This document shows positions 25,700 through 33,984 of a stretch of DNA of 36,792 bases, one piece after another. A program made the position numbers and the translations under genes. Origin of the DNA: an uncultured Acetatifactor sp. (GTDB lineage: Bacteria; Bacillota; Clostridia; Lachnospirales; Lachnospiraceae). The notes below the pieces were generated by a model. It was not told the origin of the DNA and made no database searches. It saw only the letters and a list, made by a program, of their open reading frames with translations. Every line of letters starts with the position of its first letter. Position 1 is the stretch's first letter. The DNA is taken from NCBI GenBank assembly GCA_947631615.1, contig CANRLX010000021.1, positions 1 through 36,792 on the forward strand, written 5' to 3'.

Positions 25700-26866
25700 A
25701 TGATCACTTTGCTGTCACGCATCTTTATCAAGGACAGGGACAATATCTCCGATCCGCAGGTCCGCCGTCGCTACGGCGTGCTCTGCGGATTTGTGGGAAT
25801 TTTTTTAAATCTGCTTCTCTTCGCCGGCAAATTCCTGGCGGGGAGCATCAGCGGTTCCATCGCCATCACCGCCGACGCCTTCAACAACCTGTCGGACGCC
25901 GGTTCCTCCGTCATCACCCTCATCGGCTTTCGGATGGCGGGGCAGCGCCCCGATCCGGATCACCCCTTCGGCCACGGGCGGATCGAGTACATAGCGGGGC
26001 TTTTGGTCTCCGTCGCCATTTTGTTCATGGGGTTTGAGCTGTTAAAAAGCTCCGTCTTAAAGATCCTGCATCCGGTCGAGCCCGCCTTCTCCCCGCTGAT
26101 CCTGGGCATCCTCGCCGCCTCCATCCTGGTCAAATGCTATATGTCATTCTACAACCGGAGGCTGGGGCAAAGGCTGGGATCCGCGACCCTGAAGGCCACG
26201 TCCACGGACAGTCTGAGCGACTCCATTGCCACCGCCGTGGTGCTCGCCTCCACCCTGATCTCCCATTTCACGGGCGTCCAACTGGACGGCTTCGGCGGCG
26301 TGCTGGTGGGTCTCTTTGTGTGCTACGCCGGATATTGCGCGGCGCGGGACACGATCAGCCCCCTCCTGGGCCAGGCGCCCGATCCCGCCTTTGTGGAACA
26401 GGTCAACCGGATCGTGCTGTCCTATGAGGAAGTCATCGGCGTACACGATCTGATCGTACACAACTACGGCCCCGGCAGAGTTTTGATCTCCCTCCACGCG
26501 GAGGTTCCCGCCGACGGCGATCTGATCTCCCTCCACGAGATCATCGACGAGATCGAGCACCGACTCCGCGACACGCTGAACTGCAGCGCGGTCATTCACA
26601 TGGATCCGGTCCTTCTGGGCGACCGTGAGACGGATCAGCTCCACGAGAGGGTCGACTCCTGCCTCCTTTCGATCGACCCCAGGCTCTCCACCCACGATTT
26701 CAGGCTGGTGCGCTGCGGAAGCTACACCAATGTGTTTTTTGACATCTCCGCTCCCTTTGATCTGACCATGTCCGACGAGGAGCTGTCCCAAAGGGTGAAA
26801 CAAATGCTGCAGGAGGAGTCTCCCGGGTACGTGGGCGTGATCGACGTGGATCGGGCGCTCGTATGA
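25700..26866 (+). CDS. Cation diffusion facilitator (probable Mn/Fe efflux)
   Basis: A 388-residue CDF transporter that exports divalent metal against protons. About six transmembrane helices lie in residues 27-210, followed by a cytoplasmic ferredoxin-like domain (LISLHAEVPADGDLISLHEIIDEIEHRL). The transport site quartet reads N62-x3-D66 in helix 2 and D170-x3-D174 in helix 5. Zinc CDFs have His/Asp with His-Asp pairs, whereas N/D-D plus D-D is the pattern of Mn-type CDFs such as MntE, so manganese (or iron) is the likeliest cargo; this is inference from motif. The tail after about 300 is longer than the minimal family and may be an extra regulatory domain. The ATG has a modest GGAAGGT ribosome site. 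Confidence 0.92.
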   Translation: MITLLSRIFIKDRDNISDPQVRRRYGVLCGFVGIFLNLLLFAGKFLAGSISGSIAITADAFNNLSDAGSSVITLIGFRMAGQRPDPDHPFGHGRIEYIAGLLVSVAILFMGFELLKSSVLKILHPVEPAFSPLILGILAASILVKCYMSFYNRRLGQRLGSATLKATSTDSLSDSIATAVVLASTLISHFTGVQLDGFGGVLVGLFVCYAGYCAARDTISPLLGQAPDPAFVEQVNRIVLSYEEVIGVHDLIVHNYGPGRVLISLHAEVPADGDLISLHEIIDEIEHRLRDTLNCSAVIHMDPVLLGDRETDQLHERVDSCLLSIDPRLSTHDFRLVRCGSYTNVFFDISAPFDLTMSDEELSQRVKQMLQEESPGYVGVIDVDRALV

Positions 26867-26932
26867 TGCTTTCAATGCTCTGACCGCAGAAAAGATATCG
26901 ATAAGAAAAACAAAGGAGCCTGATACCGAATC

Positions 26933-27391
26933 ATGGAAATGCTTTCCGAGATATATCCGGCGGCGTCTCCGGAAAATACCGCCTATACCCCCGCGGAGCT
27001 AAGACGCCTTCAGACCCTCGACAGACGCTACCGCAATACCGCCAGGCAGCTCTTTACCAGCCGCGTCGCCTTCTATCATGCGCTCACCGGCGGGACCTAC
27101 ACGTCCATTGCCATACGGGACCAGAGGACCCGCTGGGGAAGCTGCTCCTCCAGGGGGACCCTCTCCTTCAACTACCGCCTTGTCTTCGCCCCTCCCAGGG
27201 TACTGGACTATGTGGTGGTACATGAGCTGTGTCATCTGACACATATGAACCATTCCCGAGATTTCTGGGACATGGTGGAGCGGATCATGCCCGACTATAA
27301 AGTGCACCGGCGCTGGCTGAAGGAGCACGGACAGGAGCTCAGTCTGGAACAGCATTTAATAAGACAGGGAATCCCTCTGAAATTAGAGTGA
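26933..27391 (+). CDS. YgjP-like (DUF45) metallopeptidase-fold protein
   Basis: A 152-residue protein of the YgjP/DUF45 family, related to SprT and M48 metalloproteases. The zinc site is HELCH (97-101) with a third His in MNHSRDFW (His107), and the preceding RDQRTRWGSCSSRGTLSFNYRL is the strongest family signature. Family members are about 160-240 residues, so this one is short at the N-terminus. Cellular role is not established. The only good ribosome site, AAAGGAG, is 14 bases before the ATG, a long gap, but a stop codon in frame just upstream excludes an earlier start. It is 66 bases downstream of the efflux gene and probably in the same transcript. Confidence 0.85.
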   Translation: MEMLSEIYPAASPENTAYTPAELRRLQTLDRRYRNTARQLFTSRVAFYHALTGGTYTSIAIRDQRTRWGSCSSRGTLSFNYRLVFAPPRVLDYVVVHELCHLTHMNHSRDFWDMVERIMPDYKVHRRWLKEHGQELSLEQHLIRQGIPLKLE

Positions 27392-27404
27392 TTCCCTGTC
27401 TTTT
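27361..27404 (+). terminator. Strong terminator overlapping the end of the YgjP-like gene
   Basis: AAGACAGGGAATC (27361-27373) pairs with GATTCCCTGTCTT (27390-27402), with inner CTCT/AGAG pairing and a T-run after it. The left arm lies within the last codons of the gene. The weaker T-run on the other side may let it also stop the converging minus-strand transcript. Confidence 0.9.
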
Positions 27405-27410
27405 CCTCTC

Positions 27411-27580
27411 GCGGATTTTCGTCGGTTTTCACGGCTTCTTATGGTTTCTTACAGTCTTACCGTTTCTTTCCGGTTTTTATGGTTTCTTACGGATCCTTAC
27501 CGTTTTTCATCGGTTTACACAGCTTCTTATGGATTCTTACCGTTTCTCACCGTTTTTACAGCTTCCTACTGATTCTCATT
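27411..27580 (-). repeat. Decamer tandem array with helically phased A-tracts
   Basis: About seventeen degenerate copies of a 10-bp unit, on the minus strand of the type GTAAGAAACC / ATAAGAAGCC, run without gaps apart from one two-base phase slip near 27452. The array fills the space between the convergent genes and includes the last codons of the solute-binding protein gene. Short A-runs recur once per helical turn on one strand, as in intrinsically curved DNA. No coding potential is credible here. Confidence 0.8.
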
Positions 27581-30064
27581 GACATAAATCTGTACCCGGC
27601 TCTGGATCACACCCGCAACGTCCTTGGCGGTCTTTTGTCCCGCAAAGAATGCGGCCGCCTCCTCATTGATGATGTTTAAGACATCCTCATTGTAATAATA
27701 CGGCTTGTGGACGGACTGGACAAATGAGGAAACCTGTTCCATCTGCTCCTGCGTCAGCGGAGGAAGTGTGATCTGCTCCTCCCCCAGCCAGTAGGTCTGG
27801 TCGTACTCCACCAGTTCGCCGTTTTCATCCTCATAGGTAGACTTCTGCATGGACTTGGCCATCGCCTCGTCAAAGGCGCTCTTGCTCACCGGGAAATAAC
27901 CGCCGGTCTGGTCGTTCTGGTACTCGTCCGTCAGATAATATCTCACAAACTCCCACGCGCCCTCCAGGTTCGCGGACTTTGCGGACAGCGCGTAGGAATT
28001 GGACTTCCAGATGACGGAACCGCCCTCCTCGCTGTCCGTAGGGAAGCCGACAAAGCTTACATCCTCTCCAAACTGCCCGTTGATCAGATAGGTCAGAGAG
28101 TCTCCGGGATAGAGGCCGGTCTCGGCAAGCAGCGCTCTGTCCTCGCGAAACAGCGAATCATAATTCATCCAGTAATCGTCTTCATACGTGACCTCCTCCG
28201 GCAGCGTCGCCGCGTATTCCAGCATGGAGATGAAATTCTCGGAATCAAAGCTGCATTTTCCCGACTCCACATCCACAAAGTCGCTGCCGCAGTAGTTCAT
28301 CACGGTGTACATGAAGCCTGAGCGGGTGCTCGAATCGATCCCGACGGTGCCCTCGGGCATAGACGCAAGCACGTCCTGATAATCCTGCATGGTCCAACTG
28401 GTCCGGTCTCCCACCAGAGACTTCTTTCCCACAAAGGTCCTCACGCAGAAGGTGGGGATCACTTCATACAGCTTGCCGTCCACACTGTAGGCGTCAAACA
28501 CATTCTGCAGAAACTCCTTCTGGGACAGCTCTTCATCCTGGGCGATCAGCTCCTTCACATCGGCAAGCAGGCCCTTGGAGGCATATTTCTCCAGATCCAT
28601 GTTCATGTTTACCACCAGAATATCCGGCATATCCCCCGAAAGGATGTCGTTGTTGAGACGGGTATACCCCGCCGCATAGTCATCCTCCGTGGCATAGTTT
28701 TCGTACTCCCTGACCACGATACGATAGTCGGCGTTTGACTTATTATAGGCGATCACCTTGCTCATGGTGTCCCAATCCAGATAAAAGGCCGCCAGGACAA
28801 GGACCTTCTTGTCCGGAATATCCTCGGGGTCCACCTTGGTAAACACCGCTCCCTTGGTGAGATAATCCGAGCGCGTGGTATAAAAACCGATAAAGTGATC
28901 CTCATCCATCATCAGGATATTGTCGATGGCGCCTGCATCCAAATCCGAGTTCACATAGCTCATGATCTGTGTCGCGTCTTCCTCCCCCATATTGTAGGTG
29001 AAGACACCCTCGGAATTGGTAATCACAAGATCCGTGTCGTAACCGGCAGTGATGTCGCTGTAACCGTTATAGCTGAGCGAAAAAGGCATCTTGACGCCCT
29101 CTCCCACAAAGTGGTTGGCCTCCAGATCATACGCTCGGATATACAGATTGTAATTGTCCTGCTCATTGTAATAGCAGACCAAAAGATTCCCGTCCTGATT
29201 CAGATAATACTCTCCGGCAGTATTCATGAAAACGCCGTCCTCATCCTCAAACACGGCGCCCTCCGTATTCAGATTTCCCTCGGAATCCATCGTCCATCTG
29301 CAGAGCTGCCCGTTGTCATAATCGTACAGAAACAGCATCAGCGAATCGTCCGCACCAGCGATGATCTGGTTGATATTCAGGTTGGAGCCGCTCTCCTCGT
29401 CATTGCTGCCGCTTAACTCCTCGATTTCCTGCCGCCAGAGGGAATTTCCCTCCAGATCCCATGCGCAGACGGTCGTCGTATGGTTGGAAACCAGATTGTC
29501 CGGATCCGTGCTGTCCTCGTAATAATAGTATTCCACGCCGTACAGAGTACCGTTATCCGAGAGAACGATATTGCTGTAGCTCGTATTCTCCCAGATACCG
29601 CCTTCCATACCCGGCTTGATATTCACGTCTTCTGTGGTATCTGCCGCCTCCGGCTCCTCGGATTCGGCTATCGCCACCGGCTCCGCTACTCCTGTAATAT
29701 CCTCCCCATCGGAATTTTGTCCCTCCGGCATCTGCAGCGGGATCATTTGCAGATCCGAGCCGTCCTCCTTCATGGAGACCAGTCTCAGGTCATTGTACAT
29801 CCCTTCCTCCGACCAGTGGTACACGAACACCGTCCAATAGATGCGGTCGTCGATCTTTTTCATGTCGTATACCCGCAGATCGTCCCCCATATCCGACATA
29901 TCAAATTCCTCATAGGAATAGACGTACTGCTTCGCCAGATCCGAATCCTGGCTGACATTTCCTCCCTGCGTCTTTCCGCCCCCTTTTCCGCAGGCGCCAA
30001 GTCCCAGCACCATAGCGGCGGTAAGCGTCAGGCTCACCGCCCGCGCAAACCAATTTTTCCTCAT
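27566..30064 (-). CDS. Lipoprotein: propeller-like domain fused to ABC solute-binding domain
   Basis: An 832-residue exported lipoprotein. The signal peptide ends in lipobox LGAC with Cys25. Residues about 50-415 contain repeated strands with turn motifs such as SDNGTLYGV, DLEGNSLWR, NQDGNLLVCYY and NSEGVFTYN, like a beta-propeller or quinoprotein-type repeat. Residues about 418-832 are a type-1 extracellular solute-binding domain of the sugar ABC class (starting KKVLVLAAFYLDWDTMSKVIAYNKSN), closing with a helix ending VIQSRVQIYVNENQ. That end is nearly the same as in the paralogue at 34900. The ribosome site GGAGGAG and a consensus promoter are directly upstream, so it can be expressed apart from the rest of the transport operon. 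It is very acidic, as befits an extracellular protein. Ligand unknown. Confidence 0.85.
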   Translation of the reverse strand: MRKNWFARAVSLTLTAAMVLGLGACGKGGGKTQGGNVSQDSDLAKQYVYSYEEFDMSDMGDDLRVYDMKKIDDRIYWTVFVYHWSEEGMYNDLRLVSMKEDGSDLQMIPLQMPEGQNSDGEDITGVAEPVAIAESEEPEAADTTEDVNIKPGMEGGIWENTSYSNIVLSDNGTLYGVEYYYYEDSTDPDNLVSNHTTTVCAWDLEGNSLWRQEIEELSGSNDEESGSNLNINQIIAGADDSLMLFLYDYDNGQLCRWTMDSEGNLNTEGAVFEDEDGVFMNTAGEYYLNQDGNLLVCYYNEQDNYNLYIRAYDLEANHFVGEGVKMPFSLSYNGYSDITAGYDTDLVITNSEGVFTYNMGEEDATQIMSYVNSDLDAGAIDNILMMDEDHFIGFYTTRSDYLTKGAVFTKVDPEDIPDKKVLVLAAFYLDWDTMSKVIAYNKSNADYRIVVREYENYATEDDYAAGYTRLNNDILSGDMPDILVVNMNMDLEKYASKGLLADVKELIAQDEELSQKEFLQNVFDAYSVDGKLYEVIPTFCVRTFVGKKSLVGDRTSWTMQDYQDVLASMPEGTVGIDSSTRSGFMYTVMNYCGSDFVDVESGKCSFDSENFISMLEYAATLPEEVTYEDDYWMNYDSLFREDRALLAETGLYPGDSLTYLINGQFGEDVSFVGFPTDSEEGGSVIWKSNSYALSAKSANLEGAWEFVRYYLTDEYQNDQTGGYFPVSKSAFDEAMAKSMQKSTYEDENGELVEYDQTYWLGEEQITLPPLTQEQMEQVSSFVQSVHKPYYYNEDVLNIINEEAAAFFAGQKTAKDVAGVIQSRVQIYVNENQ

Positions 30065-30142
30065 AATCTTCTCCTCCCTTATTCCGGTATTGTCCGGACC
30101 CTGATCCGATACTACGGGCCCGCCTTCCGCATTCTATCTTCT

Positions 30143-30170
30143 ATTATAGTTTTCTTCTCCCATATTACAA
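30143..30170 (-). promoter_or_regulatory. Promoter of the first solute-binding protein gene
   Basis: Minus strand -35 TTGTAA (30165-30170), 16-base spacer, consensus -10 TATAAT (30143-30148). It lies between the MacB-core-like gene and the solute-binding protein gene, with an untranslated leader of about 70 bases containing TCCGG-N6-CCGGA close to the ribosome site. Confidence 0.75.
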
Positions 30171-30203
30171 GTATTTCTTTGATTTCCGGCACTATTTCGG
30201 ACG

Positions 30204-31355
30204 TCAGTTCCAGTCGTCGTCCTCCCAGTCCGAATCGCTCTCCCGCTTCTTTCCGGGGAAGGCAAAGGGCGGAAACCGTCTCCTTTCGCCGGATCCTCTG
30301 GCCGCTCTTTGCTTCTCGGCCCAGCGCTCCAGCTTATCCTTCCCCCAGTGAAAGACATCCTTGAGCGTCCAGCCCTTGTGCCTCCACCAGCGGATAAACC
30401 ACACAAGCAAAAGAAGGATCGGATAGAGCAGAAACAAAAGATACCAAAAGGTGAGCAGCGCCACGATATCCTCGCACCCCCGCGCCACGTTCTCCCAGTA
30501 GGGATAGATGATCGCCTTGCCGTTCATGGAACGGGTCCCGAAGGCCCGGATGGTTTTCAGACTGGACAGGAAGGAATAGCGGGAGTCGTTCTCCAGAATC
30601 TCCCCGTCCTCCTCGGATGCGCCGAGATTGTCCTTCACATAATTCAGAGCAAAATCCTGAATGGGGTTCGGCATCACGATCTCATAGTGGCTGATCCCCG
30701 TGCTGCTTCCCAGCTCCGTGAGCGTCTGCAAGGACACGTACACCACCGTTTCCGACAGTCCTGCCGCCTCCTCCAGTCTTCCCTTGGGCCGTTCTATCAC
30801 CCCCGTGATGATATGGGGTATTCCGCCCACCGTGACGACCTGGCCCACCACATCGTTTGAGCCAAAAAGCTGCCAGGCGGCGTCCTCATCGATCACACAG
30901 TGATCCTGCATCAGATCGTTTCCGGAGAAATAAGAGCCCGACACCAGCCGGAACGGATGAAACAGGAAGAAGTCTCCCCCGATCCCATAGGCATTTGCCT
31001 CCAAGGTGGCGCGATCGCTGGAAAGGACGATCCGCCCCGAAGCGCTGTAGGCGTCTACCCACTGTCTCGCGCTTTCGCTGACCGTCTCTCCCCCCAGAGG
31101 ACCGGCGGGCTGGGCGGTCATCACCTCCTGCAGAGCGTCGTCGATGGAGTGCTCAAATTCTTGTATGGAATCCTCCGAGAGAGGCGCGTTCACCGAGACA
31201 AAGCAGCTAATCTGCGCCACGTCCCCCTGGTCGCTCCAGCGCTCCGCCATCCGTTGGGAGTCCTGCGAGTGACCTACAGCCCTTGCCGCCAGGAGCAGAA
31301 CCAGAAAGACGACTAGCGAACATCCCCCGCTTATCAGCAAAATCAGTCTCTTCAT
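30204..31355 (-). CDS. MacB-core-domain membrane protein with only two helices
   Basis: A 383-residue protein. One helix at about 3-25 is followed by a large outside domain (about 30-290) with features of the MacB periplasmic core domain: GSYFSGNDLMQDHCVIDEDAAWQLFG (139-164), VVGQVVTVGGIPHIITGVIE (169-188) and late beta segments. A second helix (297-322) is followed by a basic-acidic cytoplasmic tail ending in Trp/Asp residues. Full MacB/FtsX permeases have four helices, three of them after the core domain; here two are missing, although the reading frame is intact and continues for 60 residues. It therefore looks like a specialised adaptor or sensor, not a transporter by itself. It starts ten bases after the HlyD-type gene. 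ABC-type permease annotations are likely in databases. Confidence 0.75.
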   Translation of the reverse strand: MKRLILLISGGCSLVVFLVLLLAARAVGHSQDSQRMAERWSDQGDVAQISCFVSVNAPLSEDSIQEFEHSIDDALQEVMTAQPAGPLGGETVSESARQWVDAYSASGRIVLSSDRATLEANAYGIGGDFFLFHPFRLVSGSYFSGNDLMQDHCVIDEDAAWQLFGSNDVVGQVVTVGGIPHIITGVIERPKGRLEEAAGLSETVVYVSLQTLTELGSSTGISHYEIVMPNPIQDFALNYVKDNLGASEEDGEILENDSRYSFLSSLKTIRAFGTRSMNGKAIIYPYWENVARGCEDIVALLTFWYLLFLLYPILLLLVWFIRWWRHKGWTLKDVFHWGKDKLERWAEKQRAARGSGERRRFPPFAFPGKKRESDSDWEDDDWN

Positions 31356-31365
31356 AGTCCACCCC

Positions 31366-32988
31366 TTAATTGTTTTCCGGCAGTCTCACCAGTTGTCCTG
31401 CCTCCACGGGCGCCGTGGAGGTGGTGATGACGAACTCATAGCCGTACAGTCCGCTGACTGCCGACTGGGTGTCGTCGCTGGCAAGCACCTCCACATTCAT
31501 GCGGGTCGCCACATAGCGGTTCCCCAGAGGGCTCGGCCTGGACTCCACCACCAGCACGAATTTGCCGTTGTTGTCCTCGCGGATCGCGCTGTTTGGCACG
31601 ATCGCATCGTAGGTGGCGCTCTTCTCTCCCACGGAGACGTTCAGGCTCTGTCCCGCCGTCACCTCGCCCGTCACCTTAAACGTGAGCATCCTGTTTTCTC
31701 CGGGCTTGGCAGGATCCGGCCGGATGCTGGACAGCACCACCTCCACATCGTCATATCTCCAGGCGTTCACAAGCTCCGCCACATCTCCCACGGAGAGCCG
31801 CTTCGCCTGATCGTTGGTGACGGAGAAGCTGAGGGTATAGCCCTCTCCCTCCGGCTGCAGGATCGCCACCGGATCCTGCGCGGAAACCTCCTTGCCGGAC
31901 ACCGCATTTATCGTTGTCACCGTCCCTGAGATCGGCGCCGTGATCACTGCTCCGATGGACTTTTCCAGCTCCTCCTGATAGGTTTCCTGGGCGTCGATAA
32001 CGGCGTCATAATAGGATTCCAGATGGAGAGTCTGATTGATGTTGGTCGTGAGCTCCGTAAGATCTTTTGTTTTCTTCTCCAGATTACTCTGCGCCACCTT
32101 CAGGTCCGCCGAAATTGCATTTTGCTGTTGGGTCAAAGAACTTATGGTTCCCGTCGTATCCCCTTCCGCCTTCTTGCTGTCCAGGGCTGCCTGAGCCTGG
32201 TCAAGCGTTCTCTGTGCCTGATCCAGTACATTTTTCGCTTGGATTCTTTCTAATTTTGCCGCTTTGACCTGCTGTTCCACCTTCATCAAATCTTCTCCGG
32301 AATCTCCATCCGACACATATTCCTGATATCCCTCCAAGGTTTCCAGTCGGCTGGATGCGAAGTCAAAATCTGCCTTGGCCTGATCATAGGCCGCTTTCGC
32401 CTCGTTATAAGCTTTTGTCTCCTCCGAGATATCCGCATCGTTTTCCGGAGTCCCCGCAAGCTGTGCCGTGATGTCGTCCAGATCCTTCTGGATCCGGTCC
32501 ACCTCCGCCTGGGCATCGTCCACCGCCTTCTGGGCATTGTTGATCTGCTGGCGGTAGGTCGTGGTGGGAATGTTGCTGTGGGAGTTTTGGACGGACGATG
32601 CCGTCACCTCAGCCGAGAGAAACGCTTCATCGTAAGCGAGCTGCGCGGCCTCCAGCGCCTTCTCCGCCGCCTTCAGCTCCTCGCTCTCCTCGTCCTCCAG
32701 ATACACCAGCGGATCTCCCTGCTGTACCTCGTCCCCGACGCGCACCGCCACGCTGGCCACCTTTCTCGTCTGTTCCACCGTGACATTATAGGGGTCGCCG
32801 CTCTCCACGACGCCCGTGCCCCGTATCTTAGCGGTGATCGTTCCCGACTGCACGTACTGCGCCGCCACCTCCGGCAGAGAATAATTCTGAATCGTCCTGG
32901 AAAAGAATGTCAGAATCAGCAGGATCGTCAAAAAGATGATCGCCGCGTTCTTCACCCACTCTCTTCTCTTCGTTCCCTTCTCTTCCAT
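31366..32988 (-). CDS. HlyD/MacA-type membrane-fusion (efflux adaptor) protein
   Basis: A 540-residue adaptor. One N-terminal helix (about 14-30) is followed by a lipoyl-like half (about 45-105, with GVVESGDPYNVTVEQ and VRVGDEVQQGDPLVYLED), a long coiled-coil hairpin (about 105-330, Ala/Glu/Gln-rich, with several heptads), the second lipoyl half (APISGTVTTINAVSGKEVSAQDPV) and beta-barrel domains to the end. Such proteins link an exporter in the membrane to the outside; in Gram-positives they accompany MacB-type ABC exporters. Here it is followed by a MacB-core-like protein and preceded by sugar-type importer permeases, an unusual pairing. Ribosome site GGGAGAG eight bases upstream. Confidence 0.9.
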   Translation of the reverse strand: MEEKGTKRREWVKNAAIIFLTILLILTFFSRTIQNYSLPEVAAQYVQSGTITAKIRGTGVVESGDPYNVTVEQTRKVASVAVRVGDEVQQGDPLVYLEDEESEELKAAEKALEAAQLAYDEAFLSAEVTASSVQNSHSNIPTTTYRQQINNAQKAVDDAQAEVDRIQKDLDDITAQLAGTPENDADISEETKAYNEAKAAYDQAKADFDFASSRLETLEGYQEYVSDGDSGEDLMKVEQQVKAAKLERIQAKNVLDQAQRTLDQAQAALDSKKAEGDTTGTISSLTQQQNAISADLKVAQSNLEKKTKDLTELTTNINQTLHLESYYDAVIDAQETYQEELEKSIGAVITAPISGTVTTINAVSGKEVSAQDPVAILQPEGEGYTLSFSVTNDQAKRLSVGDVAELVNAWRYDDVEVVLSSIRPDPAKPGENRMLTFKVTGEVTAGQSLNVSVGEKSATYDAIVPNSAIREDNNGKFVLVVESRPSPLGNRYVATRMNVEVLASDDTQSAVSGLYGYEFVITTSTAPVEAGQLVRLPENN

Positions 32989-33021
32989 AATTCTGTCTCT
33001 CCCTCTATCTGTTTCGTTTTC

Positions 33022-33984
33022 TTATCCCTTGATTCCGCCCTGATAGGTGATCCCGTCCACCAGATATTCTTCCCCGTACAGAAAGATCAGAAGGCTTGGC
33101 ACCATATAGATCGTTGCCACCGCAAACGCCAGACCGATCTCTCCGCTGTTGATCTTGCTTAAGAATACGGAGAGCGGATGCGTCTCCTCATCCCGCAGGA
33201 GGATCAACGGCTGCTCCACCATGTTCCAGTAGTCGATAAACACCAGGATGGCCGCCGAACAAAGCGCTCCCTTGCAGAGGGGCATACAGATCCGTCTGAA
33301 GATCTGCCACTCTCCCGCCCCGTCGATCTGCGCCGCCTCGATCATCGAGGTGGGGATGCGCTTCATAAACTTGGTGAGCAAAAACACCGCAAAGGGAGAA
33401 AAAATCCCCGGAAGCCAGATCGCCCAGTAGGTGTCCAGGATCCCCAGCCACTCGGATACCAGATAGTTGGGCACCAGCGTCACCTGATAAGGCATCAGCA
33501 TCAGGATAATGTAAGCAAAAAACACGATCTGCCGCAGTTTTCCATTGTATCTGGCAAAACCGTAGGATGCCAGCGATGCCACCAAAAGCTGAAAAAATAC
33601 GATCGGCACCACCAGAATCACCGAGTTCCAAAATTTTAAGAGATAATCCGGGCTCTTTAAGAGCACGGTAATGTATTGGCTGAAGGAAACCATATCCGGT
33701 ATAAATTTCAGGTTCACCTTCTCCGAGATGTATACCTTGCCCCCCGTGTCCGTGGTGGCGAAAACGGAGCCGTAGTTGGCCGAGATCTCCGACGCAGACA
33801 TAAAGGAGTTGGTGATCGTGAGTACGATCGGCGTCAGAAAGAGCACCGCAAAAAACGCCGCCAGGGCCGTGGCCAGAGACAGCTTGAACGCCGCCCACAC
33901 CTTCTTGCCGGTGACGCGTCCGGATCTCCTTCTGCCCTCTGTCCTCCGCGCGGACAGCCCCGCAGACTTTGTCTTGCCCATCAT
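33022..33984 (-). CDS. Sugar-type ABC transporter permease (MalG/CUT1 class)
   Basis: A 320-residue inner-membrane permease with six helices and an unusually basic N-terminal tail (about 1-30). The ATPase-contact EAA loop is canonical: EAAQIDGAGEWQIFRRICMPL (about 219-239 region). An outside loop of about 50 residues sits after helix 1, longer than in minimal MalG. Its start overlaps the stop of the MalF-type gene (ATGA). It should pair with the MalF-type partner, a solute-binding protein and a shared MsmX-type ATPase encoded elsewhere. Substrate is unknown, probably an oligosaccharide or sugar derivative. Confidence 0.93.
   Translation of the reverse strand: MMGKTKSAGLSARRTEGRRRSGRVTGKKVWAAFKLSLATALAAFFAVLFLTPIVLTITNSFMSASEISANYGSVFATTDTGGKVYISEKVNLKFIPDMVSFSQYITVLLKSPDYLLKFWNSVILVVPIVFFQLLVASLASYGFARYNGKLRQIVFFAYIILMLMPYQVTLVPNYLVSEWLGILDTYWAIWLPGIFSPFAVFLLTKFMKRIPTSMIEAAQIDGAGEWQIFRRICMPLCKGALCSAAILVFIDYWNMVEQPLILLRDEETHPLSVFLSKINSGEIGLAFAVATIYMVPSLLIFLYGEEYLVDGITYQGGIKG

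Noticed and set aside
27411..27580. CRISPR array
   Set aside because: Units are only ten bases long, degenerate and without unique spacers; no cas genes are present.
27388..27582. A short plus-strand frame rich in Phe, Leu and aromatic residues
   Set aside because: It is the translation of the decamer array; no ribosome site fits and it follows a terminator.
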